Counted from the stretch's first letter, positions 16,682 to 26,147 are shown. The stretch is DNA of 48,779 bases from Oceanivirga salmonicida (GCF_001517915.1 NZ_LOQI01000005.1:1-48779); one strand, 5' to 3'. Numbers and translations are program-made. Notes: generated from the sequence alone by a model not told the origin.

Positions 16682-17431
16682 TTATATCTTATCTATCATA
16701 GAAATTTTATCAACCACTAAATTAGCTATTTCTTTTAATTCATCTGGTGAGTGAGACATACAAATTGAATAATCGACAACATTAAACATTGCTCTATCAT
16801 TTTCAGAATCTCCTATACCTATTGTATAATAAGGTGTCTTTTCCATGATTTTTTTTATTGCATTCCCCTTAGAAATATCTTTTGCACATATTTCTATTCT
16901 TGTTCTAGAAGTTTTAACTATACTTAAACTATCGCCAAATTTTTGCATTAAATCATTAAATATTTCAACTTCTTTGTTTCTATCAGGTCTTACATTTATT
17001 TTATAAATATCTCTATTTTCTAAAAGGTCAAAAGGGTATTCAGTGCAAATCATTTCCATATCCCATAATGACTCTGGTTTATCATGCATAAAATTTCCTA
17101 TTCTTTTCTTACCATCTAATGCATCAAAAACCAATTTTTTTTCTTTGAAATAATCATATAATTTTTTAAGATTAACAGTATCTATCAATTCATTAAAAAT
17201 TTCATTTCCATTTTTGTCTATAATTTGTGCTCCATTAAATCCAATTTTATAATCAAATAAAATATCATTTTCTTTTTCTATATATTCTATTTCTTTTACA
17301 GATCTTCCTGTTGCTACCGCTATTAAATTATTTTTTGCAAATTCTTTAAATCTTTTTAAATCAAGTTTTTCAACATTTATAGAATTTTGTACAAAAGTTC
17401 CATCTAAATCTGTGATTATAAGTCTCTCCAT
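16682..17431 (-). CDS. Cof-type HAD sugar-phosphate phosphatase
   Basis: The 249-residue product has HAD motif I LIITDLDGTFV, motif II VATGRSVKE, motif III Lys around ISKGNAIKKIM and motif IV GIGDSENDRAMF. The large C2 cap between motifs II and III is typical of Cof/YidA phosphatases. These enzymes dephosphorylate sugar phosphates or related metabolites in the cytosol. The start follows GGAAGG and lies immediately after the PTS gene, so the two form an operon. A role in clearing excess sugar phosphate from the PTS is inferred. Confidence 0.92.
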   Translation of the reverse strand: MERLIITDLDGTFVQNSINVEKLDLKRFKEFAKNNLIAVATGRSVKEIEYIEKENDILFDYKIGFNGAQIIDKNGNEIFNELIDTVNLKKLYDYFKEKKLVFDALDGKKRIGNFMHDKPESLWDMEMICTEYPFDLLENRDIYKINVRPDRNKEVEIFNDLMQKFGDSLSIVKTSRTRIEICAKDISKGNAIKKIMEKTPYYTIGIGDSENDRAMFNVVDYSICMSHSPDELKEIANLVVDKISMIDKI

Positions 17432-19051
17432 TTAACCTTCCATCCTTAAAATTTCTCTTATTTCCATTTTTAAAACATTCGCATGTGCTCCATATATTGA
17501 TTGCATTTGCATACCGCTTTCCACAAATCCTAATGCTTTATACTTAGATTTAATTATCTCTTTATCTATTAACGATTTATCTTTTACATTAATACGAAGT
17601 CTTGTAATGCAAGCATCAACTTCTACAATATTTTCTTTTCCACCATGGGCTTCTATTAGACCTAATGCTTGTTCTCTAACAGACATTTTTTCGTTTGATT
17701 TTTCTTGCATTTCATCTTTTAATGTTTTCAAACCATATTTAGCTCTTGTTTCTTCTTTTGTCGCAAGGAAAACTTCATCTTCATCTTCTCTACCAGGAGT
17801 TTTAAAATTAAATTTCAATATCATGTATTTGAAAACAAAATAATAAACTATAAAACAAATTGGTCCTGCAATTAAAATTAAATACCATTTTGTTCTTGTA
17901 CCTTGTAATACTCCATAAATTACAAAATTAATAAATCCATGCCCTGTTGGTGTTAAAAAAGCTGCTCCCGCTATATTCATTGATAATAAAGTAAGACCAC
18001 ATAAAATAGCATGAACTCCATATAATGCTGGTGCTACAAATAAGAAAGTAAATTCTAATGGCTCTGTTATTCCTGTTAAAAATGACGAACCTGCTGCTGC
18101 TAATAATAAAGAACCTATCAATTTTCTTTTTTCAGGTTTAGCAGTTCTATACATTGCAAATGCTGCTCCAACTAACCCAAACATATTATATACAAATTTC
18201 CCTGAACTAAATCTTGTAATATTAGGGTCTATTATAGCATCAGGAGAAGAAATTGCTGCCATATATGCGTTTATAGTTCCTGCAACTGTTTTACCATCTA
18301 CTACAAATATTCCCCCTAATTCTGTTGTTCTAATTGGCCAGTTTAATCCATGGTGTAATCCAAATGGAAGTAAAATACGCTCTGTTACTGAGTATAAGAA
18401 AGTTCCAACATAACTTGATTTTAATATTGCTACCGAAGCAAGATTTATAACTACTTGAACATATGGCCATACAAAAAATATTATTATAGAAACTATTGCC
18501 ATTACAGGCATTACCATAATGGGTACTAATCTTGGTCCACTAAAAAATCCTACAACTGATGGTAATGTTAAAGTTATTGCTTTTCTATGAACTAAATATG
18601 CAACAAGCCCTGCTATTATACCACCAAATACATTTAAATCCATTGTTTGTATACCTAATATAACAGTTTGCATTTGTTTTGATAATTCTGCCTTATCAGC
18701 TAATGAACCTGAACTTTTTAATAAAAAGTTTAATACATAGTGCAATGTTAAAAATCCTATTAAAGCAGATAATGCTGCTGACCCTTTTTCTCTTTTAGCA
18801 AGTCCTACACAAACTCCAATAGCAAATATTATTGGTAAATTTTTAAATGCAACTTGTCCTAATGTTACAAGTAATCCCATAAAAATCTTAATAATTGGAT
18901 TATTTAAGAATGGGTATAATTCAACTGTTGACTTATATGTAAATGCCTTTCCTATTCCAAGTAATATACCAGCAGCAGGTAATACTGAAACTGGTAATAA
19001 AAAACTTCTGCCAAATTTTTCAAAAGCAACTACAAATCTGTTTCTTTCCAT
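17432..19051 (-). CDS. PTS EIICB, maltose/alpha-glucoside type
   Basis: The 539-residue product has an EIIC domain (about 1-420) with FGRSFLLPVSVLPAAGILLGIG at the start, LLPFGLHHGLNWP, and GITEPLEFTFLF with the conserved substrate-binding Glu. A linker and an EIIB domain follow, with phosphorylation Cys in VDACITRLRINVKD. No EIIA domain is fused, so phosphate must come from an EIIA elsewhere. The family covers glucose, maltose and alpha-glucosides (MalX, GlvC, fusobacterial MalB). The nearby GH13 amylase favours maltose or maltodextrin fragments. Divergence from the glucose subfamily cannot be measured here. RBS AGGAGAG. It is cotranscribed with the Cof phosphatase. Confidence 0.93.
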   Translation of the reverse strand: MERNRFVVAFEKFGRSFLLPVSVLPAAGILLGIGKAFTYKSTVELYPFLNNPIIKIFMGLLVTLGQVAFKNLPIIFAIGVCVGLAKREKGSAALSALIGFLTLHYVLNFLLKSSGSLADKAELSKQMQTVILGIQTMDLNVFGGIIAGLVAYLVHRKAITLTLPSVVGFFSGPRLVPIMVMPVMAIVSIIIFFVWPYVQVVINLASVAILKSSYVGTFLYSVTERILLPFGLHHGLNWPIRTTELGGIFVVDGKTVAGTINAYMAAISSPDAIIDPNITRFSSGKFVYNMFGLVGAAFAMYRTAKPEKRKLIGSLLLAAAGSSFLTGITEPLEFTFLFVAPALYGVHAILCGLTLLSMNIAGAAFLTPTGHGFINFVIYGVLQGTRTKWYLILIAGPICFIVYYFVFKYMILKFNFKTPGREDEDEVFLATKEETRAKYGLKTLKDEMQEKSNEKMSVREQALGLIEAHGGKENIVEVDACITRLRINVKDKSLIDKEIIKSKYKALGFVESGMQMQSIYGAHANVLKMEIREILRMEG

Positions 19052-19228
19052 AATGTATATCTCTCCTTTTTTTATTTTTACAATAATATTATATCTTAAA
19101 AAATATTATTACATATATTTTTTATCTATTTTTACTATTATTAAAAAAAATTACATTTAGAGTAAAATTTTACCTTAATAAAAAAGAACATATTCTTGGA
19201 CATGCTCTCTTTAAAGAATTTTTATATA
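19052..19228. terminator. rpiR terminator and PTS promoter gap
   Basis: On the minus strand AGAGCATGT / ATATGTTCT (19185-19208), followed by a T run, ends the rpiR transcript. The remainder is AT-rich and should hold the PTS operon promoter. Confidence 0.55.
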
Positions 19229-19975
19229 TTATTTTATATTTTCTAAATCCAATAGTAATTTTTCAAATACTAGATTAGATGCTATATGTAACATTAATCT
19301 TGACCTTATTTTCTCTCTTTTACTAGACGAACTATATGTATACAAACATACATCACTTAATTTTTCTAAATTATTCCCACCATAACTTGTAATACTTGCT
19401 ATTTTAACATTATTTTTCTTACTTTCTAATAATTGACTATTTAAAATTTCATTTTCTCCGCTAAGTGATACTATGATTATAAGGTCATTTTCTCCTGAAA
19501 TTTCAACAATTCTTTCTATTAAATATTTTTCTTCTGGTGCTAATGCCCAAAAGCCTGCTAATTGTAAATTTCTTGATAATTCTTTGGCTACCATAGAACT
19601 ATTACCATAACCTAAACAATATATTCTTTTTGACTCTATTATAATTTTTACAAATTTTTCTAATTTTTCATCTGTCAATAACTCTAATGTTTTTGATAAA
19701 TCACCTTTTATTCTATTTTTTATTTCTCCTAAACTCTCATTAATATTTTTATTTTTTTTATCATTATTGCTTATAAGTGAAAATTTAAATTCATTAAAAG
19801 ATGAAAATCCTAATTTCTTACAGGCTCTTATAACAGTTGAACTAGATAAAAATAATGATTGCGTTATATGTTTTAACTTTAGGTTTACTATATTTTCATA
19901 ACCCAAGATATAGTTTATTACTTGTTTTTCATTATCTGATAAATCTTTATATTTTTCATAAATATTTTTTAACAT
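19229..19975 (-). CDS. RpiR/MurR-family sugar-responsive regulator
   Basis: The 248-residue product has an N-terminal RpiR helix-turn-helix (LSDNEKQVINYILGY, then ITQSLFLSSSTVIRACKKLGFSSFNEFK) and a C-terminal SIS domain (about 105-230) with GYGNSSMVAKELSRNLQLAG and IIIVSLSGENEI. SIS domains bind phosphosugars. I start at the ATG with GGGAG five bases upstream, since the longer frame adds 21 residues that contain the likely -10 sequence. Standing directly upstream of the PTS/Cof operon on the same strand, it most likely controls that operon in response to the imported sugar phosphate. Confidence 0.9.
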   Translation of the reverse strand: MLKNIYEKYKDLSDNEKQVINYILGYENIVNLKLKHITQSLFLSSSTVIRACKKLGFSSFNEFKFSLISNNDKKNKNINESLGEIKNRIKGDLSKTLELLTDEKLEKFVKIIIESKRIYCLGYGNSSMVAKELSRNLQLAGFWALAPEEKYLIERIVEISGENDLIIIVSLSGENEILNSQLLESKKNNVKIASITSYGGNNLEKLSDVCLYTYSSSSKREKIRSRLMLHIASNLVFEKLLLDLENIK

Positions 19976-20186
19976 ATTTCTCCCATACATAATTATAATA
20001 TTCGCTTCATTTATACCTATAAAAAAAGTAAATTCCATTTATTTATATTATAACATATTTATATTATAATAAAATATGATAATATTGAATTTCTTTTCCC
20101 AAAATATTCTAGTATAATTATAACATAATATTTCTCCGATAAATACTTTTTAGTATTAAAATACTTTAAAAGATAAATTTATTGAT

Positions 20187-20247
20187 AAAAAGATACTAAG
20201 AATAAAAATTCCCAATTTTTACAATCTCCCTCTTAGTATCTTTTTTT
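20187..20247. repeat. conserved intergenic hairpin, copy 1
   Basis: AAAAAGATACTAAGA / TCTTAGTATCTTTTT encloses ATTCCC and AATCTCCC. A second copy with the same arms and inner blocks is at 22191-22257, and the preceding bases (ATAATATTTCTCC, AGATAAATTTAT) also match. It can act as a terminator in either direction. Confidence 0.7.
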
Positions 20248-20269
20248 ATTTATAAATTTTAATAAATAC

Positions 20270-20437
20270 CTATTTTTTTATATACTTAATCAATAATGAA
20301 TTAACTCCTAAATAAATTATCACAGGTATTGAAATATAACGATTATCTACATGATATTTTCTAAACACATATATTATAAATAGGGTTAAAATTAATAATA
20401 AAATTCCTAATATTTTAACAAACAACTTTTTATCCAT
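20270..20437 (-). CDS. 55-residue membrane protein downstream of the amylase
   Basis: The frame MDKKLFVKILGILLLILTLF runs on to an end at LLIKYIKK, with two hydrophobic segments and a clear GGAGAAAAT before the ATG. It starts 16 bases after the amylase stop on the same strand, so it is in that transcript. I do not recognise a family. The good RBS and the membrane-protein pattern support a real gene. Confidence 0.6.
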   Translation of the reverse strand: MDKKLFVKILGILLLILTLFIIYVFRKYHVDNRYISIPVIIYLGVNSLLIKYIKK

Positions 20438-20452
20438 ATTTTCTCCATTTCC

Positions 20453-21910
20453 TTATTTAACAACACTTTCATAAGGTTTAAGTTCAATTTCTTTACCATT
20501 TAACGATACTTTTATATTTTCATTTAAAAGATTATGTAATATAGCTTTTTCTTTTCCCTTATATTTCATTTTAAATGCAAATACACCATCATTTTTTAAA
20601 TCAAGTGATTCATATTTACCATATCTTATTTCTTCATTTTCTTTTCTTATTTTAATCCATTTAATATAGTGCGAAAGTAATGAATTTTCATTTTTTTCTT
20701 GTGTATAAAAATCTTTAATGTCTTCATTATCTACTTCATTTACCCATGAAGTTTGATATTTATCTCTCCAAATGTACCCTTGTCTAATATACTCATCAGG
20801 TTTTGACCCTTTCATACCCAATTCTTCACCGTAATAAATATAAGGGTTCCCAGGTAGGGTTAAAAGTATGCTTGCAATTAATTTTAATCTTTTAGTATCT
20901 TTAATTTTATTTGCTACTCTTTCTTGGTCATGGTTAGTTAAAAATATTGCATCAATATAGTTTGAATTAACTTTTTCATATTTTTTATAAATATTTTCTA
21001 GTCCTGGTCTTATTTTTGAAGAGTTTCCTGAAAATACTGTATAAAATATTAATTTTTCAGAAAATTCAAAATTAAAATTAGAATCAAATACTTCATAAAA
21101 TTTAGAGATATAATCTGTATTAGACCATACTTCCCCTACAAGATACACGTTTTTATTTACAGATTGCAATTCTTTTCTAAATTCACTCCACCATTTAATA
21201 TTTTCACTAACATTATCTACACTACCTTTTGCATGTTCTCCAAAAGCAAAAATATGAGGTGCAGCATCTAATCTATAACCATCAAGATTAGTTTCTTTTA
21301 ACCAATATTTAGCATATTTTATTATTTCTTGTCTAACATTTTTATTAGAAAAGTCTAAATCTGGCATTCCTTCCCAAAATATACCATAATATAGTTCATT
21401 TTCATTTAATTTATGCCATGATTTACCACCTAGAACAGCAATATTTTTATTATAACCCTTTTCATCTTTATTTATAATATTATAATAGTCTTTATACTTA
21501 CTATCTGGATTTTTCAAAATATCTTTAAACCAAGGATGCTCTATACTAGTATGATTTACTGGAAAATCTATAATTACTTTAATATCTAATTCATGTGCTT
21601 TTTCTACCAATTTTTTTAAATCTTCTTTTGTTCCATATTCTTCATCTATTTTAAGATAATCAGTAACATCATATTTATGATAACTAGGCGATTTAAATAT
21701 TGGTGTTAACCATAAACCCTCTATTCCTATTTTATTTAGTTCTGGTAATTTTTCAGTAATTCCATTTATATCTCCTATACCATCTCCATTACTATCTGCA
21801 AATGACCTAACAAAAATCTCATAATATATTCTATTAGATTTTACATTTTCTGTTTTAAAACAAGAAATAGTCATTAAAACTACTAAAAAACAATATATAA
21901 ACCTTTTCAT
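20453..21910 (-). CDS. GH13 alpha-amylase/alpha-glucosidase-type lipoprotein
   Basis: The 485-residue product begins with a signal and a loose lipobox ending at Cys 17, so it is exported and probably lipid-anchored. The GH13 core follows: IYYEIFVRSFADSNGDGIGD (28-47), the DFPVNH region I, GYRLDAA with nucleophile Asp 215, GEVW with acid/base Glu 260, and TNHDQERV with Asp 328. The NGDGIGD segment is the usual Ca-binding loop. Such enzymes cut starch or glycogen to maltodextrins at the surface or in the periplasm, products the nearby PTS could import. GGAG lies upstream. It stands alone except for the 55-codon gene after it. Confidence 0.93.
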   Translation of the reverse strand: MKRFIYCFLVVLMTISCFKTENVKSNRIYYEIFVRSFADSNGDGIGDINGITEKLPELNKIGIEGLWLTPIFKSPSYHKYDVTDYLKIDEEYGTKEDLKKLVEKAHELDIKVIIDFPVNHTSIEHPWFKDILKNPDSKYKDYYNIINKDEKGYNKNIAVLGGKSWHKLNENELYYGIFWEGMPDLDFSNKNVRQEIIKYAKYWLKETNLDGYRLDAAPHIFAFGEHAKGSVDNVSENIKWWSEFRKELQSVNKNVYLVGEVWSNTDYISKFYEVFDSNFNFEFSEKLIFYTVFSGNSSKIRPGLENIYKKYEKVNSNYIDAIFLTNHDQERVANKIKDTKRLKLIASILLTLPGNPYIYYGEELGMKGSKPDEYIRQGYIWRDKYQTSWVNEVDNEDIKDFYTQEKNENSLLSHYIKWIKIRKENEEIRYGKYESLDLKNDGVFAFKMKYKGKEKAILHNLLNENIKVSLNGKEIELKPYESVVK

Positions 21911-22190
21911 AAAAACTCCTTTTTTCTTTATTATATCTATTATATAACATTTAAAATAAAGTAATCAAATTAAATTTATTAAATATTTTATAATTTTATA
22001 TAAATACATATTTAGATTATAAAAAAATATAATTATATCGTATTTCTTTTTCGCTTGTTATCTAATATAATTATATTGTTGATAGAACAAAATATAAATT
22101 TAAAAAATAATTTAAATTTATTATTTTTCATCATAATATTTCTCCTATAAATAGATCTCTATAATAAATAGAAGATAAATTTATAAATAT

Positions 22191-22257
22191 AAAAAAGATA
22201 CTAAAAAATTTAAAATTCCCTTTTTAAAAATCTCCCTTTTAGTATCTTTTTTTTTAT
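22191..22257. repeat. conserved intergenic hairpin, copy 2
   Basis: AAAAAAGATACTAAAA / TTTTAGTATCTTTTTT encloses ATTCCC and AATCTCCC, as in copy 1 at 20187-20247. The shared ATAATATTTCTCC and AGATAAATTTAT lie upstream. The two copies flank the amylase gene pair in the same orientation. Confidence 0.7.
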
Positions 22258-22299
22258 TTAAAATTTAATTAATTAAATTTTTATCTTTTTAATTTATGC

Positions 22300-22305
22300 T
22301 ATAAT
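22300..22305 (+). promoter_or_regulatory. -10 element of the nrdFIE operon
   Basis: TATAAT lies about 32 bases before the nrdF ATG, in GCTATAATATACC. The -35 is not clear. AAGGAG sits before the ATG. Confidence 0.55.
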
Positions 22306-22336
22306 ATACCTACTAAAATAAAAAAGGAGAATACAT

Positions 22337-23347
22337 ATGAGTAATTACTATAAAAATTCAGTTTCTCCCCTAGAATATGCTATAAATGGTAATAAAGGGG
22401 CAATGAGATCAGTAAACTGGAATAAAATAAATGATGAAAAAGACCTTGAAGTTTGGACTAGAGTAGTTCAAAACTTTTGGTTACCTGAAAAAATACCTGT
22501 ATCAAATGATTTACCTTCATGGAAAAGTTTAGATGCATCTTGGCAACAATTAATAACTAGAACATTTACAGGGCTTACACTATTAGATAGTATACAAGCA
22601 ACTGTTGGAGATACTGCACAAATACCAAATTCTTTAACTGACCACGAACAAGTTATATATACTAACTTTTCATTTATGGTTGCAGTTCATGCAAGATCTT
22701 ATGGAACTATATTTTCAACACTATGTTCAAGTGAACAGATTGAAGAAGCACATGAATGGGTAATTAAAACTGAAAGTTTACAGGAAAGAGCAAGATTTTT
22801 AATACCGTATTATACAGGAGATGATCCTTTAAAATCTAAGGTTGCAGCAGCACTTATGCCTGGATTTTTATTATATGGAGGATTTTACTTACCATTTTAT
22901 CTAGCTGCTAGGGCAAAACTACCTAACACTTCTGATATTATCAGACTTATATTAAGAGATAAAGTAATACATAACTATTATAGTGGTTATAAATACCAGA
23001 GAAAGGTAGAAAAACTACCATTAGAAAAACAAAAAGAAATGAAAGAATTTGTTTTTGATACATTATACAAATTAATAGAATTAGAAAAAGATTATCTACA
23101 TGAACTATATGATGAATTTGGATTGGCAGAAGATGCTATTAAATTTAGTATATATAATGCAGGTAAATTTTTACAAAACTTGGGTTATGATAGTCCGTTC
23201 ACAGAAGAGCAAACACACATAAAACCTGAAGTTTTTGCACAATTATCAGCTAGAGCAGATGAAAATCATGATTTCTTCTCTGGTAATGGTTCTTCGTATA
23301 TTATGGGTATAAATGAAGAAACCGAAGACGAGGATTGGGAGTTTTAA
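22337..23347 (+). CDS. nrdF: metal-free class Ie ribonucleotide reductase beta subunit (VPK type)
   Basis: The 336-residue product aligns along its length with class Ib NrdF (end ENHDFFSGNGSSYIMG...TEDEDWEF). The metal ligands do not. Asp 84, His 118 and His 212 remain, but the three carboxylates matching E. coli NrdF Glu 98, 158 and 192 are Val 115 (SFMVAVHARSY), Pro 175 (LMPGFLLYGG) and Lys 209 (LRDKVIHNYY). This Val/Pro/Lys set is the known signature of the VPK form of class Ie R2, described from Mollicutes. That form holds no metal and uses a DOPA radical made from the conserved Tyr (here Tyr 122) with NrdI. The gene heads nrdF-nrdI-nrdE with tight spacing. Class Ie is seen from the residues; the chemistry is inferred from the family. 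Confidence 0.95.
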   Translation: MSNYYKNSVSPLEYAINGNKGAMRSVNWNKINDEKDLEVWTRVVQNFWLPEKIPVSNDLPSWKSLDASWQQLITRTFTGLTLLDSIQATVGDTAQIPNSLTDHEQVIYTNFSFMVAVHARSYGTIFSTLCSSEQIEEAHEWVIKTESLQERARFLIPYYTGDDPLKSKVAAALMPGFLLYGGFYLPFYLAARAKLPNTSDIIRLILRDKVIHNYYSGYKYQRKVEKLPLEKQKEMKEFVFDTLYKLIELEKDYLHELYDEFGLAEDAIKFSIYNAGKFLQNLGYDSPFTEEQTHIKPEVFAQLSARADENHDFFSGNGSSYIMGINEETEDEDWEF

Positions 23348-23348
23348 A

Positions 23349-23795
23349 ATGCATAAAGATATAAAAGAATTAAAAGATATTGATAAACCTAATGGAGATA
23401 TTACCATAGTATATTTTTCTTCTATATCTAATAATACACATAGATTTGTTCAAAAATTAGGATTAGAAAATATATATAGAATATCTGATGATTTAATAAT
23501 GAATAAAAACTTTGTCCTTATAACACCAACTTATGGTGGTGGGGGAAATGATACTAAAGGAAGTGTTCCAAAACAAGTTATACATTTTTTAAATCAAAAA
23601 CAAAACAGAGATAATTGTAAAGGAGTAGTTGCTAGTGGAAATACTAACTTTGGCGATACTTTCTGTTTAGCGGGTATAATAATTTCAAAAAAATTAAATG
23701 TACCTTTACTTTATCAATTTGAATTATTAGGAACTAATGACGATGTTATTAACCTAAATAATATATTAAAAAATTTCTGGGAGAAACAAAAATGA
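23349..23795 (+). CDS. nrdI: flavodoxin-like NrdI, radical-activation partner
   Basis: The 148-residue product starts at the ATG one base after the nrdF stop, with GGGAG inside the nrdF end; an overlapping longer frame is less likely. It has the FMN phosphate loop YFSSISNNTHRFVQKL, the glycine-rich TPTYGGGG loop and VASGNTNFGDTFCLAG, all typical of NrdI. In class Ib systems NrdI supplies superoxide to the Mn centre. In class Ie it is needed for hydroxylation of the NrdF tyrosine to DOPA. Its place between nrdF and nrdE matches known class Ie operons. Its end overlaps nrdE by four bases. Confidence 0.95.
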   Translation: MHKDIKELKDIDKPNGDITIVYFSSISNNTHRFVQKLGLENIYRISDDLIMNKNFVLITPTYGGGGNDTKGSVPKQVIHFLNQKQNRDNCKGVVASGNTNFGDTFCLAGIIISKKLNVPLLYQFELLGTNDDVINLNNILKNFWEKQK

Positions 23796-25960
23796 GCGAG
23801 AAAAAATCAAAAATATCATTAGAATTAAATCAGGCAGATAAATATCTTGCACTAAATGCTATGAGTAAAATGTTAGTTTGTGGTAAAACTAACTATGAAG
23901 CTGATAAGGAAGCAGTAGATGAATACATGAATGTGCATGTAATACCTAATAGCAAAAAATTTAATTCAGTTAAAGAAAGATTAGAATATTTAATAAATAA
24001 TAATTACTATGAAAAAGAAGTTTTAGACTTATACAGTATGTCCGAATTAGAAGAATTATATACTATTGCAGATAGTTATAATCATAAATTCCCTAATTTA
24101 ATGGGAGCTATGAAATTTTTTAACTCTTACTGTTTAAAAACTTTTGATAACAAAACATATTTAGAAAATTATGAACAAAGGGTTGTAGCAAATGCTATAC
24201 TTCTATCTGACGGTGTATTTGAAGATGCAAAAAATTTAGTACATTTAATGATGAAAAAAGTTTTTCAACCTGCAACACCTACTTTTTTAAATGCTTTAAA
24301 AAGAAATAGAGGAGAATATGTATCTTGTTACTTACTTAGAACAGAAGATAATATGGAATCTATCGCTAGATCAATATCAACTTCACTTCAATTATCTAAA
24401 AGAGGTGGTGGAGTTGCAATATGTCTTACTAATCTAAGAGAATTTGGAGCACCTATTAAAAATATAGCAGGAGCTGCTACTGGAATTATACCAGTTATGA
24501 AACTATTAGAAGATACTTTCTCTTATGCTAATCAATTGGGTCAAAGACAAGGAGCAGGTGCAGTATATATAAATGCTCATCACCCTGATATTATGGCTTT
24601 TCTTGATACTAAAAGAGAAAATGCTGATGAAAAAGTTAGAATTAAATCATTATCATTAGGAGTTGTAATCCCTGATATTACATTTGAATTAGCTAAGAAA
24701 AATGAAGAAATGGCTTTATTTTCTCCATTCGACGTTGAAAAAGAATATGGTAAAGCATTCTCTGATATTTCAGTAACTGATGAATACTACAACATGTTAA
24801 ATAATGATAAAATAGGAAAAACATACATAAATGCAAGAAAATTATTTCAAACAATAGCAGAATTACATTTTGAATCAGGCTACCCATACATATTATTTGA
24901 TGATACGGTAAATAAGAATAATCCACACACTAAGGCTGGTAGAATTGTTATGTCTAATTTATGTTCTGAAATAGTACAAGTTAATACAGCAAGTACATAT
25001 AAAGAAGATTTATCTTTTGAACATGTTGGAAAAGATGTTTCGTGTAATTTAGCATCTATAAATATTGCTAAAATTATGGAAGATGGACAAAACTTTGGAA
25101 AAGATATATATGAATCTATAAAAGCACTTGACTATATTTCTAGAAATAGTGATTTATCTTGTGCTCCTAGCATACAAAAAGGAAATAATGCTAATAGAGC
25201 ATTAGGTTTAGGGGCTATGAATTTACATGGTTTCTTAGCAGATAACAAAATATATTATGATAGTAAAGAAGCGTTAGATTTTACTAATATGTATTTTTAT
25301 ACTGTAACTTATCATGCATTTAAAGCATCTAATAAGTTAGCAATAGATAGAAATAATACGTTTGATGGATTTAATGAAAGTAGATATGCTAGTGGAGAGT
25401 ATTTTGACAAGTATACAAAATGTGAAGAGAATTTCTGGACACCAAATACTGAAAAAATTAAAAATATTTTTGAAAAATATAAGGTTAAAATCCCTAGTAA
25501 AAATGATTGGTTAGAATTAGTAGAAAGTATTAAAAAATATGGTTTAGCAAATTCACACTTACAAGCAGTAGCACCAACAGGTTCTATTAGTTATTTATCT
25601 TCTTGTACACCTAGCTTACAACCAGTAGTAGCACCTATAGAAGTTAGAAAAGAAGGAAAACTTGGTAGAATATATGTTCCCGCATATAAATTAAGTGATG
25701 AAACATTACCATATTATGAACAGGGTGCTTATGAATTAGGCCCTAACCCTATAATTGATATAGCAGCAGAAGCACAAAAGCATGTAGACCAAGCAATATC
25801 ACTTACACTATTTATGACTGATACTGCAACAACAAGAGATTTAAATAAAGCATATATTAGAGCATTTTCAAAAAAATGTGCTTCTATATACTATGTAAGA
25901 ATTAGACAAGAAATACTTGAAGGAAGTGAATCCCTAGAGTGTGAATCTTGTATGATATAA
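23792..25960 (+). CDS. nrdE: ribonucleotide reductase alpha subunit NrdE
   Basis: The 722-residue product is of usual length for NrdE and lacks the N-terminal ATP-cone. It shows YVSCYLLRTEDNMESI (first active-site Cys), LSKRGGGVAI, the catalytic NLCSEI segment with the thiyl Cys, AVAPTGSISYL, and the C-terminal redox pair in ECESCMI. It reduces ribonucleoside diphosphates using the radical from NrdF and electrons usually from NrdH glutaredoxin, which is not encoded here. The start overlaps nrdI by four bases. No second R2 gene is in the window, so this NrdE probably depends on the metal-free NrdF. Confidence 0.97.
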   Translation: MSEKKSKISLELNQADKYLALNAMSKMLVCGKTNYEADKEAVDEYMNVHVIPNSKKFNSVKERLEYLINNNYYEKEVLDLYSMSELEELYTIADSYNHKFPNLMGAMKFFNSYCLKTFDNKTYLENYEQRVVANAILLSDGVFEDAKNLVHLMMKKVFQPATPTFLNALKRNRGEYVSCYLLRTEDNMESIARSISTSLQLSKRGGGVAICLTNLREFGAPIKNIAGAATGIIPVMKLLEDTFSYANQLGQRQGAGAVYINAHHPDIMAFLDTKRENADEKVRIKSLSLGVVIPDITFELAKKNEEMALFSPFDVEKEYGKAFSDISVTDEYYNMLNNDKIGKTYINARKLFQTIAELHFESGYPYILFDDTVNKNNPHTKAGRIVMSNLCSEIVQVNTASTYKEDLSFEHVGKDVSCNLASINIAKIMEDGQNFGKDIYESIKALDYISRNSDLSCAPSIQKGNNANRALGLGAMNLHGFLADNKIYYDSKEALDFTNMYFYTVTYHAFKASNKLAIDRNNTFDGFNESRYASGEYFDKYTKCEENFWTPNTEKIKNIFEKYKVKIPSKNDWLELVESIKKYGLANSHLQAVAPTGSISYLSSCTPSLQPVVAPIEVRKEGKLGRIYVPAYKLSDETLPYYEQGAYELGPNPIIDIAAEAQKHVDQAISLTLFMTDTATTRDLNKAYIRAFSKKCASIYYVRIRQEILEGSESLECESCMI

Positions 25961-25975
25961 AAAAATATAAAAAAT

Positions 25976-26017
25976 AAGGTTTAAGTTAGAATTATTATAT
26001 TCTTAACTTAAATCTTT
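25976..26017 (+). terminator. nrdFIE terminator
   Basis: AAGGTTTAAGTTAGAA / TTCTTAACTTAAATCTT, followed by TTTT, is a long stem 16 bases after nrdE. Confidence 0.8.
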
Positions 26018-26147
26018 TTATTTATAATTAACTGAAAATTTTAAAATCCTAATATCACATTATTTTATAATACTTTATTATGAAATAATAAAAAATATCC
26101 AAATAATAATAAACTTATTGATATTGATTTTTTATCCTCTTTGATAT

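Larger units (their letters stand above)
21911..22336. other. intergenic region between amylase and nrdF
   Basis: This region is divergent: the amylase is read leftward and nrdF rightward. It holds the second conserved hairpin (22191-22257) and the nrdF promoter. I see no gene in the rest and no clear NrdR box. Confidence 0.5.

Noticed and set aside
17432-19051. Glucose-specific PTS (PtsG)
   Set aside because: The EIICB layout fits glucose as well as maltose types, but the RpiR regulator, Cof phosphatase and GH13 neighbour favour an alpha-glucoside; I left the gene symbol open.
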